64,000 nucleotides of DNA from Aminivibrio pyruvatiphilus (GTDB lineage: Bacteria > Synergistota > Synergistia > Synergistales > Aminobacteriaceae), in NCBI RefSeq assembly GCF_004366815.1, contig NZ_SORI01000006.1, positions 103,677-167,676 on the forward strand, written 5' to 3'. This document shows, one piece after another, positions 44,069 through 53,143 of this stretch (positions within the stretch are counted from its first letter, which is position 1; each line of letters begins with the position of its first letter). A model generated the notes under the pieces. The model had not been told where the DNA came from. It did not search any database and saw only the letters and a list, made by a program, of their open reading frames with translations. The position numbers were made by a program, and so were the translations under genes.

Positions 44069-45370
44069 TCACAGCCCGGAACAGAAGGTACCAGATTTCT
44101 CCTCTGGGGAAAACAGCCTGATGAACTGCGCCGCCAATCCCGGGTCAAACTGCGTTCCCGCACAGGCGGCTATTTCACCGAGGGCGCAGTCGCGGCTCTG
44201 CGCCTTTCTGTAAGGGCGGTCATTGGTGATGGCGTCGTAGCTGTCGCAAATGGCGATAATCCGCGACATCAAGGGGATCTCGTCCCCCGACAGTCCGTCG
44301 GGGTATCCCCGGCCGTCATACCGTTCATGATGATGTCGGACCGCCTGCGCGATTTCCCGCACCTGGTCCATTTGATCCAAAGCGTTCGCTCCGTGTTCCG
44401 GGTGCATCTTAATGTACCCGTATTCCTCCCCCGTCAGATTTCCGGGCTTGTTCAGGATGCCGTGGGGGACAATGGTCTTCCCGATATCATGGACAAGGGA
44501 TGCGTAGTGGATTTTCGTACTGAACTCCTCGGATATTTCGAGACTTTCCGCCAGCCGAAACGCCAGGGAGGCAACGTTCGAACAGTGGTCCTTTGTGTAG
44601 GGGTCATGGGTTTCCAGAAGCTTGAGGAAGGCCATGATGATGCCGTTCGTCATGTTCTTGTGAAGCAGGCGCATTTCCTCCTGCTTTCTGTCCACGATGC
44701 TCTGAAACCGGCTTTTCGTATTGGTAAAACTGAAAATGTTTTTCAGCCAGGTATCAACCTGGTACTGTGCTATGGCGTTGTTCTTGAAGCCTTCCGGCGG
44801 GATGTAATAGGGGTTTTCGTGAATTCTGCTCCGCCAGAGGATAAGGGGATGGAGCTGGATAATGTTCCGGATCATCTCGTGGGAAAACCTGTTTACGTTA
44901 TACCGGCACAGGGCGGAAACAGGGTACCTGTCAAAGACGTACTCATTCAGCTTCCACTCGTACTCGATGATGAGATCCTCGCCGTCTTCGTAATCCAGAA
45001 CCCAGCTGATCTCGCCAGTTATGGCAAGCCCGCTGTAGCCTTCCCTGACTGCGGTTTCAACCGTCGACTGGATCAACGAGATCAGCTTGTCCGGAGAAAA
45101 TTTGCCGCCTTTCGAATACACGTCCGATTTTTCGAGCACGAGAAGTTCTCCGGAGGCGCCGGAACCGGCTGAGAGTCTTTCAACCCGCTGAAGCACGGCG
45201 GAAGAATCCACGTCCCCCGTGATGTAAAGACACCGCTCATTCCGCAGGAGGGCCGAATGGATGAATGAAGTCACATAGTCCTCGATTTCCTTCTCTTCGG
45301 CGTAGAGTGCGACCAGATGGTCCCCCGGCCGCACTTCCACGGCCTGGTTCAGCAGATCCTGCAAGGGCAT
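44069..45370 (-). CDS. MEDS sensor - HD-GYP c-di-GMP phosphodiesterase
   Basis: The 433-residue protein begins with a MEDS (DcmR-type) sensory domain of about 170 residues ('GDHLVALYAEEKEIEDYVTS', 'LAITGEISWVLDYEDGE'). A linker and an HD-GYP domain with all key residues follow: 'THDPYTKDHCSNVASLAF', 'YASLVHDIGKTIVPHGILNK', 'MHPEHGANAL' and 'HHHERYDGRGYPDGLSGDEI'. HD-GYP enzymes hydrolyse c-di-GMP. MEDS domains are proposed to sense small organic compounds. ATG 45370 is chosen over a GTG 27 bases upstream because of the GGGGGAAG site. It is the first gene of the three-gene signalling operon. Confidence 0.9.
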   Translation of the reverse strand: MPLQDLLNQAVEVRPGDHLVALYAEEKEIEDYVTSFIHSALLRNERCLYITGDVDSSAVLQRVERLSAGSGASGELLVLEKSDVYSKGGKFSPDKLISLIQSTVETAVREGYSGLAITGEISWVLDYEDGEDLIIEYEWKLNEYVFDRYPVSALCRYNVNRFSHEMIRNIIQLHPLILWRSRIHENPYYIPPEGFKNNAIAQYQVDTWLKNIFSFTNTKSRFQSIVDRKQEEMRLLHKNMTNGIIMAFLKLLETHDPYTKDHCSNVASLAFRLAESLEISEEFSTKIHYASLVHDIGKTIVPHGILNKPGNLTGEEYGYIKMHPEHGANALDQMDQVREIAQAVRHHHERYDGRGYPDGLSGDEIPLMSRIIAICDSYDAITNDRPYRKAQSRDCALGEIAACAGTQFDPGLAAQFIRLFSPEEKSGTFCSGL

Positions 45371-45499
45371 GAAGACTTCCCCCCGTTCTCTCTTCACTCA
45401 GATTTCAGTGATTATATCCGATTTCTCGTCAAGGGAACGTGACGTTATGAAACACCACCATAATACAGGAAATTTTCTGATTATGGGTCTCTCGCGCTC

Positions 45500-45990
45500 T
45501 GATGTTGTCTCAACTGCAGATCCTTCCTCTTCGGGAGGAGGTGTCATTCTGAGGGCGAAGCCCGAAGAATCTCGGTTCGGTCTTTAAGACCTTTAAATCA
45601 GATCCTCCCCTCCGGGGATGCTCCGCCTCGGGATGACAGGAGATTTGTCATCCTGAACGAAGTGAAGGATCTGGTCTTAGGGTCTTCAGAATCAACCCCG
45701 AGATCCCTCCTCCCCTCCGGGGATGCTGCGCCTCGGGATGACAGGAGATTTGTCATCCTGAACGAAGTGAAGGATCTGGTCTTAGGGTCTTCAGAATCAA
45801 CCCCGAGATCCTCCCCCTTCGGGGACGCCCGCCTCGGGATGACAGGAGATTTGTCATCCTGAACGAAGTGAAGGATCTGGTCTTAGGGTCTTCAGAATCA
45901 ACCCCGAGATCCTCCCCCTTCGGGGATGCTGCGCGATCGTCGCAGAAAACGCTCCTCAGGATGACAAAAAGAGCAGATCCTTCCCCTTCG
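45500..45990. repeat. Tandem intergenic repeats, three units of 101-105 bp plus partial units
   Basis: Units starting GACAGGAGATTTGTCATCCT begin at 45635, 45740 and 45841. Each holds GAACGAAGTGAAGGATCT, CTTAGGGTCTTCAGAATCAA and a CTCCCC-TCGGGG hairpin. Partial units flank them. Related units occur at 29.2 and 51.3 kb. Reading frames across them, with the recurring 'ILNEVKDLVLGSSES', are accidental. Confidence 0.88.
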
Positions 45991-46016
45991 GGGACTCAAT
46001 CAGGCAAAAGCGCCCT

Positions 46017-46460
46017 CTATTTCTTTTCCCGGACCATGATCACCGTCGGGATGCCCGCGGGGTTCAGCCCCCCGTCTTCCCTGTCGGCGAACCCGAACTT
46101 CATATACAGCCTTCTTGCCGCTCCTCCTTCAGGAACGCCGGGCGCAAAGGTCTGCACGGTCATCTCCCTGGCGGAATCCAGCTCGCCGATCACTTTTTCC
46201 AGCATCCGGCCGCCGATCCCCAGCCCTCTTTTCCCGGAATCAACGACGAACCAGCACAGCTCGTTCCCTTTCCGGTCGATGATAGCCGCGCCGCAGAGTT
46301 CGTTTTGCTCCTTGCAGCCCAATACCCGGTTCGTTTTCAGGCAGTCCTCAAGGGCCGTTTCAAAATCGGCGACCCCGACCATCGGGCCGAAAAGGCCTTC
46401 CACCTGGGACGCCAGCCCCAGAACAGCCTGCATGTCCTCAAAACCCAGATATGTGATCAT
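46017..46460 (-). CDS. GNAT family N-acetyltransferase
   Basis: The 147-residue protein has the GNAT pattern: 'LCGAAIIDRKGNELCWFVV' strands, the acetyl-CoA loop 'DSGKRGLGIGGRMLEKVIGE' (RGLGIG) and the C-terminal 'AARRLYMKFGFADREDGG'. The substrate is unknown. It ends right at the border of the intergenic repeat cluster and starts 27 bases after the OsmC-like gene, so the two are likely co-transcribed. Confidence 0.83.
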   Translation of the reverse strand: MITYLGFEDMQAVLGLASQVEGLFGPMVGVADFETALEDCLKTNRVLGCKEQNELCGAAIIDRKGNELCWFVVDSGKRGLGIGGRMLEKVIGELDSAREMTVQTFAPGVPEGGAARRLYMKFGFADREDGGLNPAGIPTVIMVREKK

Positions 46461-46487
46461 TCCCTGCTCCGGCCGTCTCTTTTCCGG

Positions 46488-46922
46488 CTATTTTATGACC
46501 CTGTATTCCGGAACGACGTCGACGTTGTTCTTTATCAGCTGCCAGACGGGGCAGACCGACTCCTCCGCAAGCTGGACCGCCCTCCGGAGATCTTTTTCTT
46601 CCGCGTCCTTCGACTCCAGGAGAAATTCGATGCAGATCTTTTCAAGCTTTATGGGAGGCTTCTCGCTCCTTGTGCCCTTTGCCCTGACTTCAAATCCGGA
46701 GACCGTCTTCCCCATTTTCCGCAGAAGAGCCACAACGGCCGTGGCACTGCATCCGCCGAAGCTGAGAAGAAACAGTTCAAGCCCCCTGAACCCCATTCCG
46801 TCCCCAAGGGGCGGGACGTAATCAATACTCACCGGGTGGTCCGGGCTGGCAAGTGAAACGCCGGTAAACCGGACCTTGTCGTTGACCAGCTTGATTGTGA
46901 CTTCTTCATGCAGTTCGGACAT
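46488..46922 (-). CDS. OsmC family protein
   Basis: The 144-residue protein has the OsmC/Ohr fold pattern with two conserved cysteines: one in 'LFLLSFGGCSATAVVALLRK', the other in 'LAEESVCPVWQLIKNN'. OsmC-type proteins reduce organic and lipid hydroperoxides using the cysteine pair. 'YVPPLGDGMGFRGLELFLLS' matches the substrate-site helix. ATG 46922 is chosen because the residues before it in the longer frame do not fit the family. A protective role against oxygen stress suits an anaerobe. Confidence 0.87.
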   Translation of the reverse strand: MSELHEEVTIKLVNDKVRFTGVSLASPDHPVSIDYVPPLGDGMGFRGLELFLLSFGGCSATAVVALLRKMGKTVSGFEVRAKGTRSEKPPIKLEKICIEFLLESKDAEEKDLRRAVQLAEESVCPVWQLIKNNVDVVPEYRVIK

Positions 46923-47062
46923 CGTATCGCCCCTTTTTTTTCCCGGATTGCTCCGGGGTGTCTGCTGGCCCCTCATTGCTTCCCCCGAATCCCGCCCGGC
47001 ACGCTATCGGTTCCTAGCTTGTTCCCTGAGAGCGTTTTTTACCCCTATCAGCGACGCCAGAA

Positions 47063-47623
47063 TCATTTACTCAGAATCCCGGGTTCCGGTGAGGTTTCCC
47101 GAATCCCCCTGCTTTCATATTCCTTCCGCAGAAGCCCGTGGTACAGCAGATCTTCGAACTGGCCCCAGTGTTTCACGTGGCTGCGCAGACACCCTTCCGG
47201 GGTAAAGCCTGCTTTCTCGAGCACCCGAATCGACGGGGCGTTGCGGCCCAGGGTGGTGGCAAATATCCGGTTGAGGCCCAGGCTGCGGAAACCGTACTCC
47301 ACAACGGCCATCGCCGACTCGCTGGCGAAACCGCGGCCCCAGTACGGGCGGCCGATCCAGTATGACAGCTCGGCGCTTTCGTTCACCTCGTCCCGGATCA
47401 GGCCGATCATGCCGATGATGGAGTCCTTCCCCTTTTGCCGGATGGCCAGAACCACGTCATCGGGCTTCAGTCCGCCGATCCATGCCTCGGCCATGCCCTC
47501 TTCGAAGGGATGGGGAATGTTCAGGGCGCTGCGGGCAACGGCCTCGTCCCCCGCAAGGAACCGAATTCCGTCCGCGTCTTCCGGTGTTATCGGCTCCAGG
47601 AATAACCTCGCTGTCAAAATCAT
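47063..47623 (-). CDS. RimJ/RimL-type GNAT acetyltransferase
   Basis: The 186-residue protein begins 'MILTARLFLEPITPEDADGI', as is usual for RimJ/RimL-type enzymes, with 'ELSYWIGRPYWGRGFASESA' as the acetyl-CoA binding stretch and 'NAPSIRVLEKAGFTPEGCLR' near the end. The family acetylates protein N-termini or small amines; the target is unknown. ATG 47623 is used, preceded by GAGGAAAGG. It is in the same direction as its neighbours and probably forms its own short transcript or joins the CAT-like gene upstream. Confidence 0.86.
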   Translation of the reverse strand: MILTARLFLEPITPEDADGIRFLAGDEAVARSALNIPHPFEEGMAEAWIGGLKPDDVVLAIRQKGKDSIIGMIGLIRDEVNESAELSYWIGRPYWGRGFASESAMAVVEYGFRSLGLNRIFATTLGRNAPSIRVLEKAGFTPEGCLRSHVKHWGQFEDLLYHGLLRKEYESRGIRETSPEPGILSK

Positions 47624-47679
47624 GCCTTTCCTCACACTTTCCCGGTGGATGGAATGCTCCGGCCGCCCAGGTCCGAAGG

Positions 47680-48315
47680 TTATTTCTTCATCTGCTCCCG
47701 GATCAGTTCATGGAGCTTCTCGTAATACTGCCCCACGTGCAGCCCGTCGATGAAAACATGATTCACCTGGATGTTGAAGGGAAGCAGCACCTTCCCGCCG
47801 TCCTGTGAGTATTTTCCCCAGGAGATCCTCGGAATGCAGTCTTCTTTCTTCAGGCTCATCGTATGGTCGACGGCGGTAAAGGGAATCCATGGAAGGGGCG
47901 AAAAGAAAGCGAAGTCGGAACGGCCCTTCAGCATGGTCATGTCGAAACAGGACGTGCTGTGCTCTATGGCCGCCTTTGCCTTTGTGTCGAAAGCGACGAT
48001 ATCGTCCTCGAACTCCACGGTGATCATCCGGAACAGATCTTCGTTTCCCCGGATGCAGGCAAAGGAAGGATTGATCCGGTCATAGAGAACTACTTTCCCT
48101 TCCATAAGCCTGTATCGAAAGTTTTCCACCCGGTTGAGCGCTTTCACGGCAAGGAAAAGCAGGGTGTTGGTGAGAGACAGGCCGCAGGACCGGGCATATT
48201 CCTTCAGCCCGGTGATATCAACATTGAAGTTGACGTTGTAGAAAGGGAGATCGCTTCTCAGGAAAAACTGAAAATGTTCTTTCCTGCTCCATGTTTCAAT
48301 GTCTATTTCCTTCAT
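47680..48315 (-). CDS. Chloramphenicol acetyltransferase-like protein
   Basis: The 211-residue protein is a type A CAT homologue: 'EHFQFFLRSDLPFYNVNFNV' near the start, 'NPSFACIRGNEDLF', and the catalytic stretch 'IQVNHVFIDGLHVGQYYEKL' (HxxxDG) with the active-site histidine. CAT enzymes transfer acetyl groups from acetyl-CoA to chloramphenicol or other hydroxyl compounds. Intact catalytic residues and normal length suggest an active enzyme. Whether it gives resistance cannot be judged; many chromosomal homologues have other substrates. ATG 48315 follows GGAGG. Confidence 0.87.
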   Translation of the reverse strand: MKEIDIETWSRKEHFQFFLRSDLPFYNVNFNVDITGLKEYARSCGLSLTNTLLFLAVKALNRVENFRYRLMEGKVVLYDRINPSFACIRGNEDLFRMITVEFEDDIVAFDTKAKAAIEHSTSCFDMTMLKGRSDFAFFSPLPWIPFTAVDHTMSLKKEDCIPRISWGKYSQDGGKVLLPFNIQVNHVFIDGLHVGQYYEKLHELIREQMKK

Positions 48316-48369
48316 TTTCACCTCCGCACTAAATGGTGTCGATTCGTCACAGGACAGGCCCCCTCACTT

Positions 48370-51189
48370 TCAAGTGCTTTCCGGTCCGGTTCCTGCCTGA
48401 CTGCGGATCAGTTCAAGTGCCGCTTCTTCATCAAGCGGCCTGGCAACAAGAAATCCCTGAATTTTGTCACATCCGTTCCTGAGCAGGTACTCCTTTTGCT
48501 CTTCATGCTCTACCCCTTCCGCAACGACGCAGTGTCCCAGCCTGTGGGCCATGGAAATTATGTCTGCGGTTATGGCATCTTCCGCGCTGAGCGTTAACAG
48601 CTTATCAACGAAAAATTTATCGATTTTCAGGCAGTCTACATTCAGCTCCCGTTCTCTCGCAAGGGAGGAATATCCCGTCCCGAAATCATCAATGGCGATG
48701 TGCAGGCCAAAATCCCTCAAATTGCCCAGAACGCGGTTTATTCCCTGGTAGTCCATAGAAAAAACCGACTCCGTGATCTCAATTCCTATATTCTCAGGGC
48801 AAACCTCGGCCTCCCTGATCATTTCAAGCAGGTCATCAGTGAAATTTTCCGCCAGCACCTGGATAGCGGAGACATTTATAAAGACGTTGATCGTGTCGAA
48901 TCCCTTCTCCTTCAGTTTCTTCAGAAAACGGAACGCCTGGAGGAACACATTCCACCCGACCGGAACAATCAGTTTCGTTTCTTCGGCAATGGGGATAAAT
49001 TCCAGGGGGGAAACCAGTCCAAGTTGTTCACTGTTCAATCTTGCCAGGGCCTCAAAGCCGCAAACCCTGTTTGACTTGAGGTCCAGGATAGGCTGATACT
49101 GCAGAAACAATCCGTTATTCTCATCCCCGGCGGCGACCCTGGCGAGTTCATGCTTTATTTTCTGTTCACGGAGTATCTCTCTTTCCATTTCCACGTCATA
49201 AAAACACACACCGAAGGCCCTGTCAGAAATATCGACCGCTTTTTCCGATGCGATCAGGAGTTTTTTCAGGAACATATCGGCATCAAGATCCTCGTCCTGA
49301 CCGATTTCAACGATACCGATCCCGCCGCCGACCCTTTCTGAAGCAAGCAAAGATTCCAGTGAGTTCCCCAACGTTTCACTGAATTCGAGCAGTTCACTTT
49401 TGTCCCTGTACTCTTTCAGGTAGAAGGCAAACCGGTTCTCGTAGGTATAAAACAGCATGCGCTTGTCCGTGCAATATTTCCGAAGTGTTTTCGCGGCTTT
49501 TTTAATCAAGTCCTGGGTGTAATGGAATCCGTAGGCCGTGGTCAATGATTGCAGTGTGCTCAGGTTGATGAGAACAACGGCACTGTTTTCGTCGGCGCTC
49601 TCCCTGACGTCCCCGGCAAGCAGCTTTTCCAGGTAATTCCTGTTGAACAGGCCTGTCCATCTGTCATGTTCGTTGATATATCTGAGCGTATTCTCAATTT
49701 TTTTCCGGTCTGAAATATCGATGACGATCCCCTCGAGGGCTTCCACATCGCCGCGCCTGTTAAAAATCCCTTCCGCCAGCTCGAGGACCCATTTGCGTTC
49801 GCCTCCGGCCGTTATGATTTCATACTCATACCGAAACGGCAGCCGCTCAGGAAGAAGTCGCAGCCATTCATTCCAGAGAAGGTCGCGATATTCGGGCGCT
49901 ATCAGGTCGTTGTAAGACAGGTGCCTGTTGTTGACCAGGCTTTCCGGGAAATACCCGGTCAGTTCAAAGCAGCCGTATGAAACATACTGCATTGTCCAGT
50001 TTCGGTCATAATTGCACCTGTAGGCCATGCCCGGAAGGTGGGAAAGAAGAACGGATTTGCTGCGCTCGCTTTCTTTCAGAGCTTCCACCGCGGCCTTTCG
50101 TGCGGATATGTCCTCAAGAAGACACAGGTGCATGGAATTTTCCCCGGCAACGCCCAGAAGAGGGGAAACCTGCATATTCGTCCAGACGCTTGATCCGTCA
50201 GGCCGCAAAAACCGCTTTTCCATGGAATAATCGTTGATTTTGCCCGTTTTGAACTGTTCGAATTTGTCCAGGTCAGCCTGCAGGTCGTCAGGGTGGGTTA
50301 TTTCCATCCAGTTCAGCTTCGAAAGCTCATCGCTCTCCCAGCCGAGGATCCGTTCAAACATTGGGTTAATGGCCATTTGTCCGTACTCTGACTGCGATAC
50401 AAAGTTCTTGTTGTTTACGATCGCGATTCCGATGGGGGCCTGGTCGAAGATGCTGTGATACAGCGCTTCATCAAGAACCAGTTTTTCGCTGAGGTATTTA
50501 AGGGTGGAGTGTTGGCTCCAGGTGCGGAGCAAGGCAAAAAAGAGCAGAAGAATACTTATCACGATGATCCCGTCGGGGATCATCCGCTTCCAGATGCGGG
50601 CATACCACTCTGACGCAGGGTAGTCGATCCCGAGGATAGCGATGATTTTCCCGGTGTCAGGGTCTTTTATGGGCACCAGCGCGCTGATCCATGTCCCCCA
50701 TCTGTCGGTCTGCAGTTCGGATAACACTGTCCTGCCGGACGTGAAAGCTTTACGGATAGCTTCACCGGCTTCTTCATAGACCTGCCCGGGAGGGGAGTAA
50801 TCCGGTGAATCTGGAGGTTCCGAATCTATCAGGAATACAACGCTGCCCTCCCGTTCAGCCATAAGGTAGGCAAATCGGATGGGATTAGTTGTCCCGGCAA
50901 GCCTCTGCAGGCTGGTCTTCGTCATTATGTATTCAGGTTTTTCCAGGTCTTGTTCATCGCCGGTCAACCCGGCGATATGCTCGGGATGGAGAACGGATTC
51001 CAACGACTCCGCCAGCATGATCGCTTCCGATGAGGCAATTCCTTTGTACCTGTTCCATTCAAAACGCAGATAAAGGCCGCTTAAAGACAGGATAATTACG
51101 GTGAAAATGACCGTATAAACCCGGATACGGCTGGCTTTCACTTCACCGGCCGAAGAAAAGTTTTCTGGCTCTGCGGTTGGGTTTCTCAT
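48370..51189 (-). CDS. Membrane sensor with PAS, degenerate GGDEF and EAL domains (c-di-GMP phosphodiesterase)
   Basis: The 939-residue protein has an N-terminal helix (about 22-44), an extracytoplasmic sensor domain, a second helix near 205-225, and two PAS domains ('IFDQAPIGIAIVNNKNFVSQ' and 'SKSVLLSHLPGMAYRCNYDR'). A GGDEF domain follows in which the signature is replaced by 'YENRF' ('FYTYENRFAFYLKEYR'), so it should not make c-di-GMP. The EAL domain is intact: 'GFEALARLNSEQLG', 'INVSAIQVLAENF', 'IEITESV', 'IDDFGTGYSSLARERE' and 'VVAEGVEHEEQ'. It is expected to degrade c-di-GMP under control of the sensor and PAS domains. Confidence 0.9.
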   Translation of the reverse strand: MRNPTAEPENFSSAGEVKASRIRVYTVIFTVIILSLSGLYLRFEWNRYKGIASSEAIMLAESLESVLHPEHIAGLTGDEQDLEKPEYIMTKTSLQRLAGTTNPIRFAYLMAEREGSVVFLIDSEPPDSPDYSPPGQVYEEAGEAIRKAFTSGRTVLSELQTDRWGTWISALVPIKDPDTGKIIAILGIDYPASEWYARIWKRMIPDGIIVISILLLFFALLRTWSQHSTLKYLSEKLVLDEALYHSIFDQAPIGIAIVNNKNFVSQSEYGQMAINPMFERILGWESDELSKLNWMEITHPDDLQADLDKFEQFKTGKINDYSMEKRFLRPDGSSVWTNMQVSPLLGVAGENSMHLCLLEDISARKAAVEALKESERSKSVLLSHLPGMAYRCNYDRNWTMQYVSYGCFELTGYFPESLVNNRHLSYNDLIAPEYRDLLWNEWLRLLPERLPFRYEYEIITAGGERKWVLELAEGIFNRRGDVEALEGIVIDISDRKKIENTLRYINEHDRWTGLFNRNYLEKLLAGDVRESADENSAVVLINLSTLQSLTTAYGFHYTQDLIKKAAKTLRKYCTDKRMLFYTYENRFAFYLKEYRDKSELLEFSETLGNSLESLLASERVGGGIGIVEIGQDEDLDADMFLKKLLIASEKAVDISDRAFGVCFYDVEMEREILREQKIKHELARVAAGDENNGLFLQYQPILDLKSNRVCGFEALARLNSEQLGLVSPLEFIPIAEETKLIVPVGWNVFLQAFRFLKKLKEKGFDTINVFINVSAIQVLAENFTDDLLEMIREAEVCPENIGIEITESVFSMDYQGINRVLGNLRDFGLHIAIDDFGTGYSSLARERELNVDCLKIDKFFVDKLLTLSAEDAITADIISMAHRLGHCVVAEGVEHEEQKEYLLRNGCDKIQGFLVARPLDEEAALELIRSQAGTGPEST

Positions 51190-51239
51190 AAAATTACCTC
51201 ATTTTCCAGGCGTTTTCTTTTCAACTCTCCCGTGATACC

Positions 51240-51540
51240 GTAATCTTAAGGGCTGTTCCACCGCCCGAAGGATCCGGGTTTGGGAACTAAAAAAAAGAAG
51301 CCCGGATTCTTCACTCCGTTCAGAATGACAATCAAATCCAGGTCCTTCGTCCAGGACGACAAAACGATTTGTCATCCTGAGCAACGTGAAGGATCTGTTT
51401 GATTCTCGTAAAACCAACACCGGATCCTTCGCTGACGTTCAGAATGACAGGGACCCAAAGCCAGGTCCTCCACTTCATTCAGGACGACAAGAGCCGTCAT
51501 CCTGAGGAGCGTTTTCTGCGACGAAGGATCTGATTTTAAG
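51240..51540. repeat. Intergenic repeat cluster related to those at 29.2 and 45.6 kb
   Basis: This gene-free stretch holds several partial units, such as TTAAGGGCTGTTCCACCGCC with GAAGGATCC, TTGTCATCCTGAGCAACGTG with AAGGATCTG, and GTCATCCTGAGGAGCGTTTT with GAAGGATCTG. Units occur in both orientations, flanked by CAGAATGACA and GGACGACAA ends. The rest of the gap to 51744 shows nothing I recognise. Confidence 0.78.
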
Positions 51541-51744
51541 GGCTCTGAACCCCGGCTCCCTCCTGCCCTGCAGGCTGTCGGGGTGATTTTCTTCTCTTCG
51601 TCGTGAACGACAGACCGGCACCTTTATAACCAGCATTATTTCCAAATTGTAGCATCCTGCAACAGTTTTTTGCAAAACCCAAAATATTTATTTCCTGCAG
51701 CTTCAATTCCGCACTCTTAAAATTCCTCTTTCCGGGGAACCGCT

Positions 51745-52512
51745 TCAACCGATCTCTATGCATCTCATGGAAATGCTTCCGTTCTGTATCTCTTCGTATA
51801 TTGTCCCTGCGCTTTGCTCCTCTGCCCTCATTCCCATGATATAAAGCAACGGGAGGAAATGTTCGTCTGTGGGAATGGACATTCTATACTCGGGCATTTT
51901 CTCCCTGTAGTGAATGAGCTTCTCAACCTCATGGCTCTCTATGGCTTCCTTCAGCCAGAGGTCGGCCTTCACCGCCCAGGGGAACGGTTTCTGTTTTGGG
52001 TCAAAACTGATGTTCCGCAGATTATGGACCATATTCCCGCTTCCCATGAACAATATCCCGTTGTGGCCGAATTTCGCCAGCCTCTTCCCCATTTCAAAAT
52101 GCTCTTCTTCAGTTTTGTTGACGTCGAGACTCATCTCGAGCAGAGGAACGTCTTTCGCCGGATACATATGCTTCATCACGGCCCATGCGGCATGGTCGAT
52201 TCCGCGCTCCGGGTCTTCAGATACCCCAAGGCCCGCGTTTGCGATCAGGGCCGCCGTTTCCGGCGAGCCGCCGGGGGCATATTCCAGCCTGTACAGCTCG
52301 TCGGGAAAGCCCCAGAAATCATAGATCTGCTGGGGGGTTCTTCCGCTTGTGATGAAGGTCCCCCTGGTCTGCCAGTGGGCCGAAATGACGACGACGGCTT
52401 CAGGCTTCGGGATTTTGTTCGCGTAAGCGCTGAGGAACCGGGAATAGCTATTCTCCGCAATCGCATTTTCCGGGGAACCATGTCCGATGAAGACTGGTTT
52501 CAGAGTCGCCAT
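51745..52512 (-). CDS. Class III extradiol dioxygenase (DODA/YgiD type)
   Basis: The 255-residue protein matches the LigB/DODA family: 'PVFIGHGSPENAIAENSYSR' at the start (first metal histidine), 'AVVVISAHWQTRGTFITSG' (second), 'GIDHAAWAVMKHMYP' and 'GILFMGSGNMVHNLRNISFD'. YgiD-type enzymes open the ring of DOPA and related catechols at the 4,5 position with a metal ion. It is unusual to find an oxygen-using enzyme in an apparent anaerobe; such proteins may have other roles. It starts 30 bases after the VOC gene, so both are likely one transcript. Confidence 0.87.
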   Translation of the reverse strand: MATLKPVFIGHGSPENAIAENSYSRFLSAYANKIPKPEAVVVISAHWQTRGTFITSGRTPQQIYDFWGFPDELYRLEYAPGGSPETAALIANAGLGVSEDPERGIDHAAWAVMKHMYPAKDVPLLEMSLDVNKTEEEHFEMGKRLAKFGHNGILFMGSGNMVHNLRNISFDPKQKPFPWAVKADLWLKEAIESHEVEKLIHYREKMPEYRMSIPTDEHFLPLLYIMGMRAEEQSAGTIYEEIQNGSISMRCIEIG

Positions 52513-52542
52513 AACGGACCTCCTTTCAGAACAATAATTCTT

Positions 52543-52965
52543 TTACGCCTGGTCGTCCCGGGGGCCGACCCAGAAATGGGGGTTGTACGCCACTTCCCAC
52601 AGATGGCCGTCCGGGTCCTTGAAATAGCCGCTGTAGCCGCCCCAGAACACCTTTTCCGGCTGCTTGGCCGCCGTGGCTCCGGCCCGGACCGCCCGCGCCC
52701 GGGCCATGGCCTCGTCCACTTCCGCCTCGGACTGCACGTTGTGGGCCAGGGTGAAGGATTCAAACCCGCTGCCCTCAGGTGAAACCCGGGCGTCTTCCGC
52801 CAGGGCCTCACGGGGATACAGGCTCAGCCACGTGCCGTTGAGGGGGAAAAACGCGACACCGGGCGAGGTTTCCATCATGGGAAAGCCAAGCCCCTCTCCG
52901 TAGAATTTCACCGCTCTCTCAAGATCCCGGACCCCGAGAGTGATCATGCTGATTCGTGGTTTCAT
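52543..52965 (-). CDS. VOC family (glyoxalase/bleomycin resistance-like) protein
   Basis: The 140-residue protein has the two beta-alpha-beta-beta-beta units of the vicinal oxygen chelate fold: 'MITLGVRDLERAVKFYGEGL' and 'KVFWGGYSGYFKDPDGHLWE', the latter with the usual metal-binding glutamate. The family binds a metal and includes glyoxalase I, dioxygenases and antibiotic-binding proteins; no specific function can be read. A GGAGG site precedes ATG 52965. Its neighbour is a ring-cleaving dioxygenase, so a linked role is possible but unproven. Confidence 0.86.
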   Translation of the reverse strand: MKPRISMITLGVRDLERAVKFYGEGLGFPMMETSPGVAFFPLNGTWLSLYPREALAEDARVSPEGSGFESFTLAHNVQSEAEVDEAMARARAVRAGATAAKQPEKVFWGGYSGYFKDPDGHLWEVAYNPHFWVGPRDDQA

Positions 52966-53143
52966 GGCGTGATTTCCTCCTTATGGCGAAGCGGAAACAT
53001 GGTGCCGCCGTTTCGAACATTATAGACCTTGGACGGAAAGCAAAACGGTGAGAGGCGAAAAAACCGCAGACAGCCGGACGTCTTCCTTGCCCGATCCGTC
53101 TTCAAGGATTTCCTGCGGTAATGCAGACACGTTTAAAAAAAAA

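Noticed and set aside
45662..46821. Open frames with the repeated 'ILNEVKDLVLGSSESTPRS'
   Set aside because: They run through the tandem intergenic repeats and then antisense to the GNAT and OsmC genes. The repeated peptide is a by-product of the DNA repeats.
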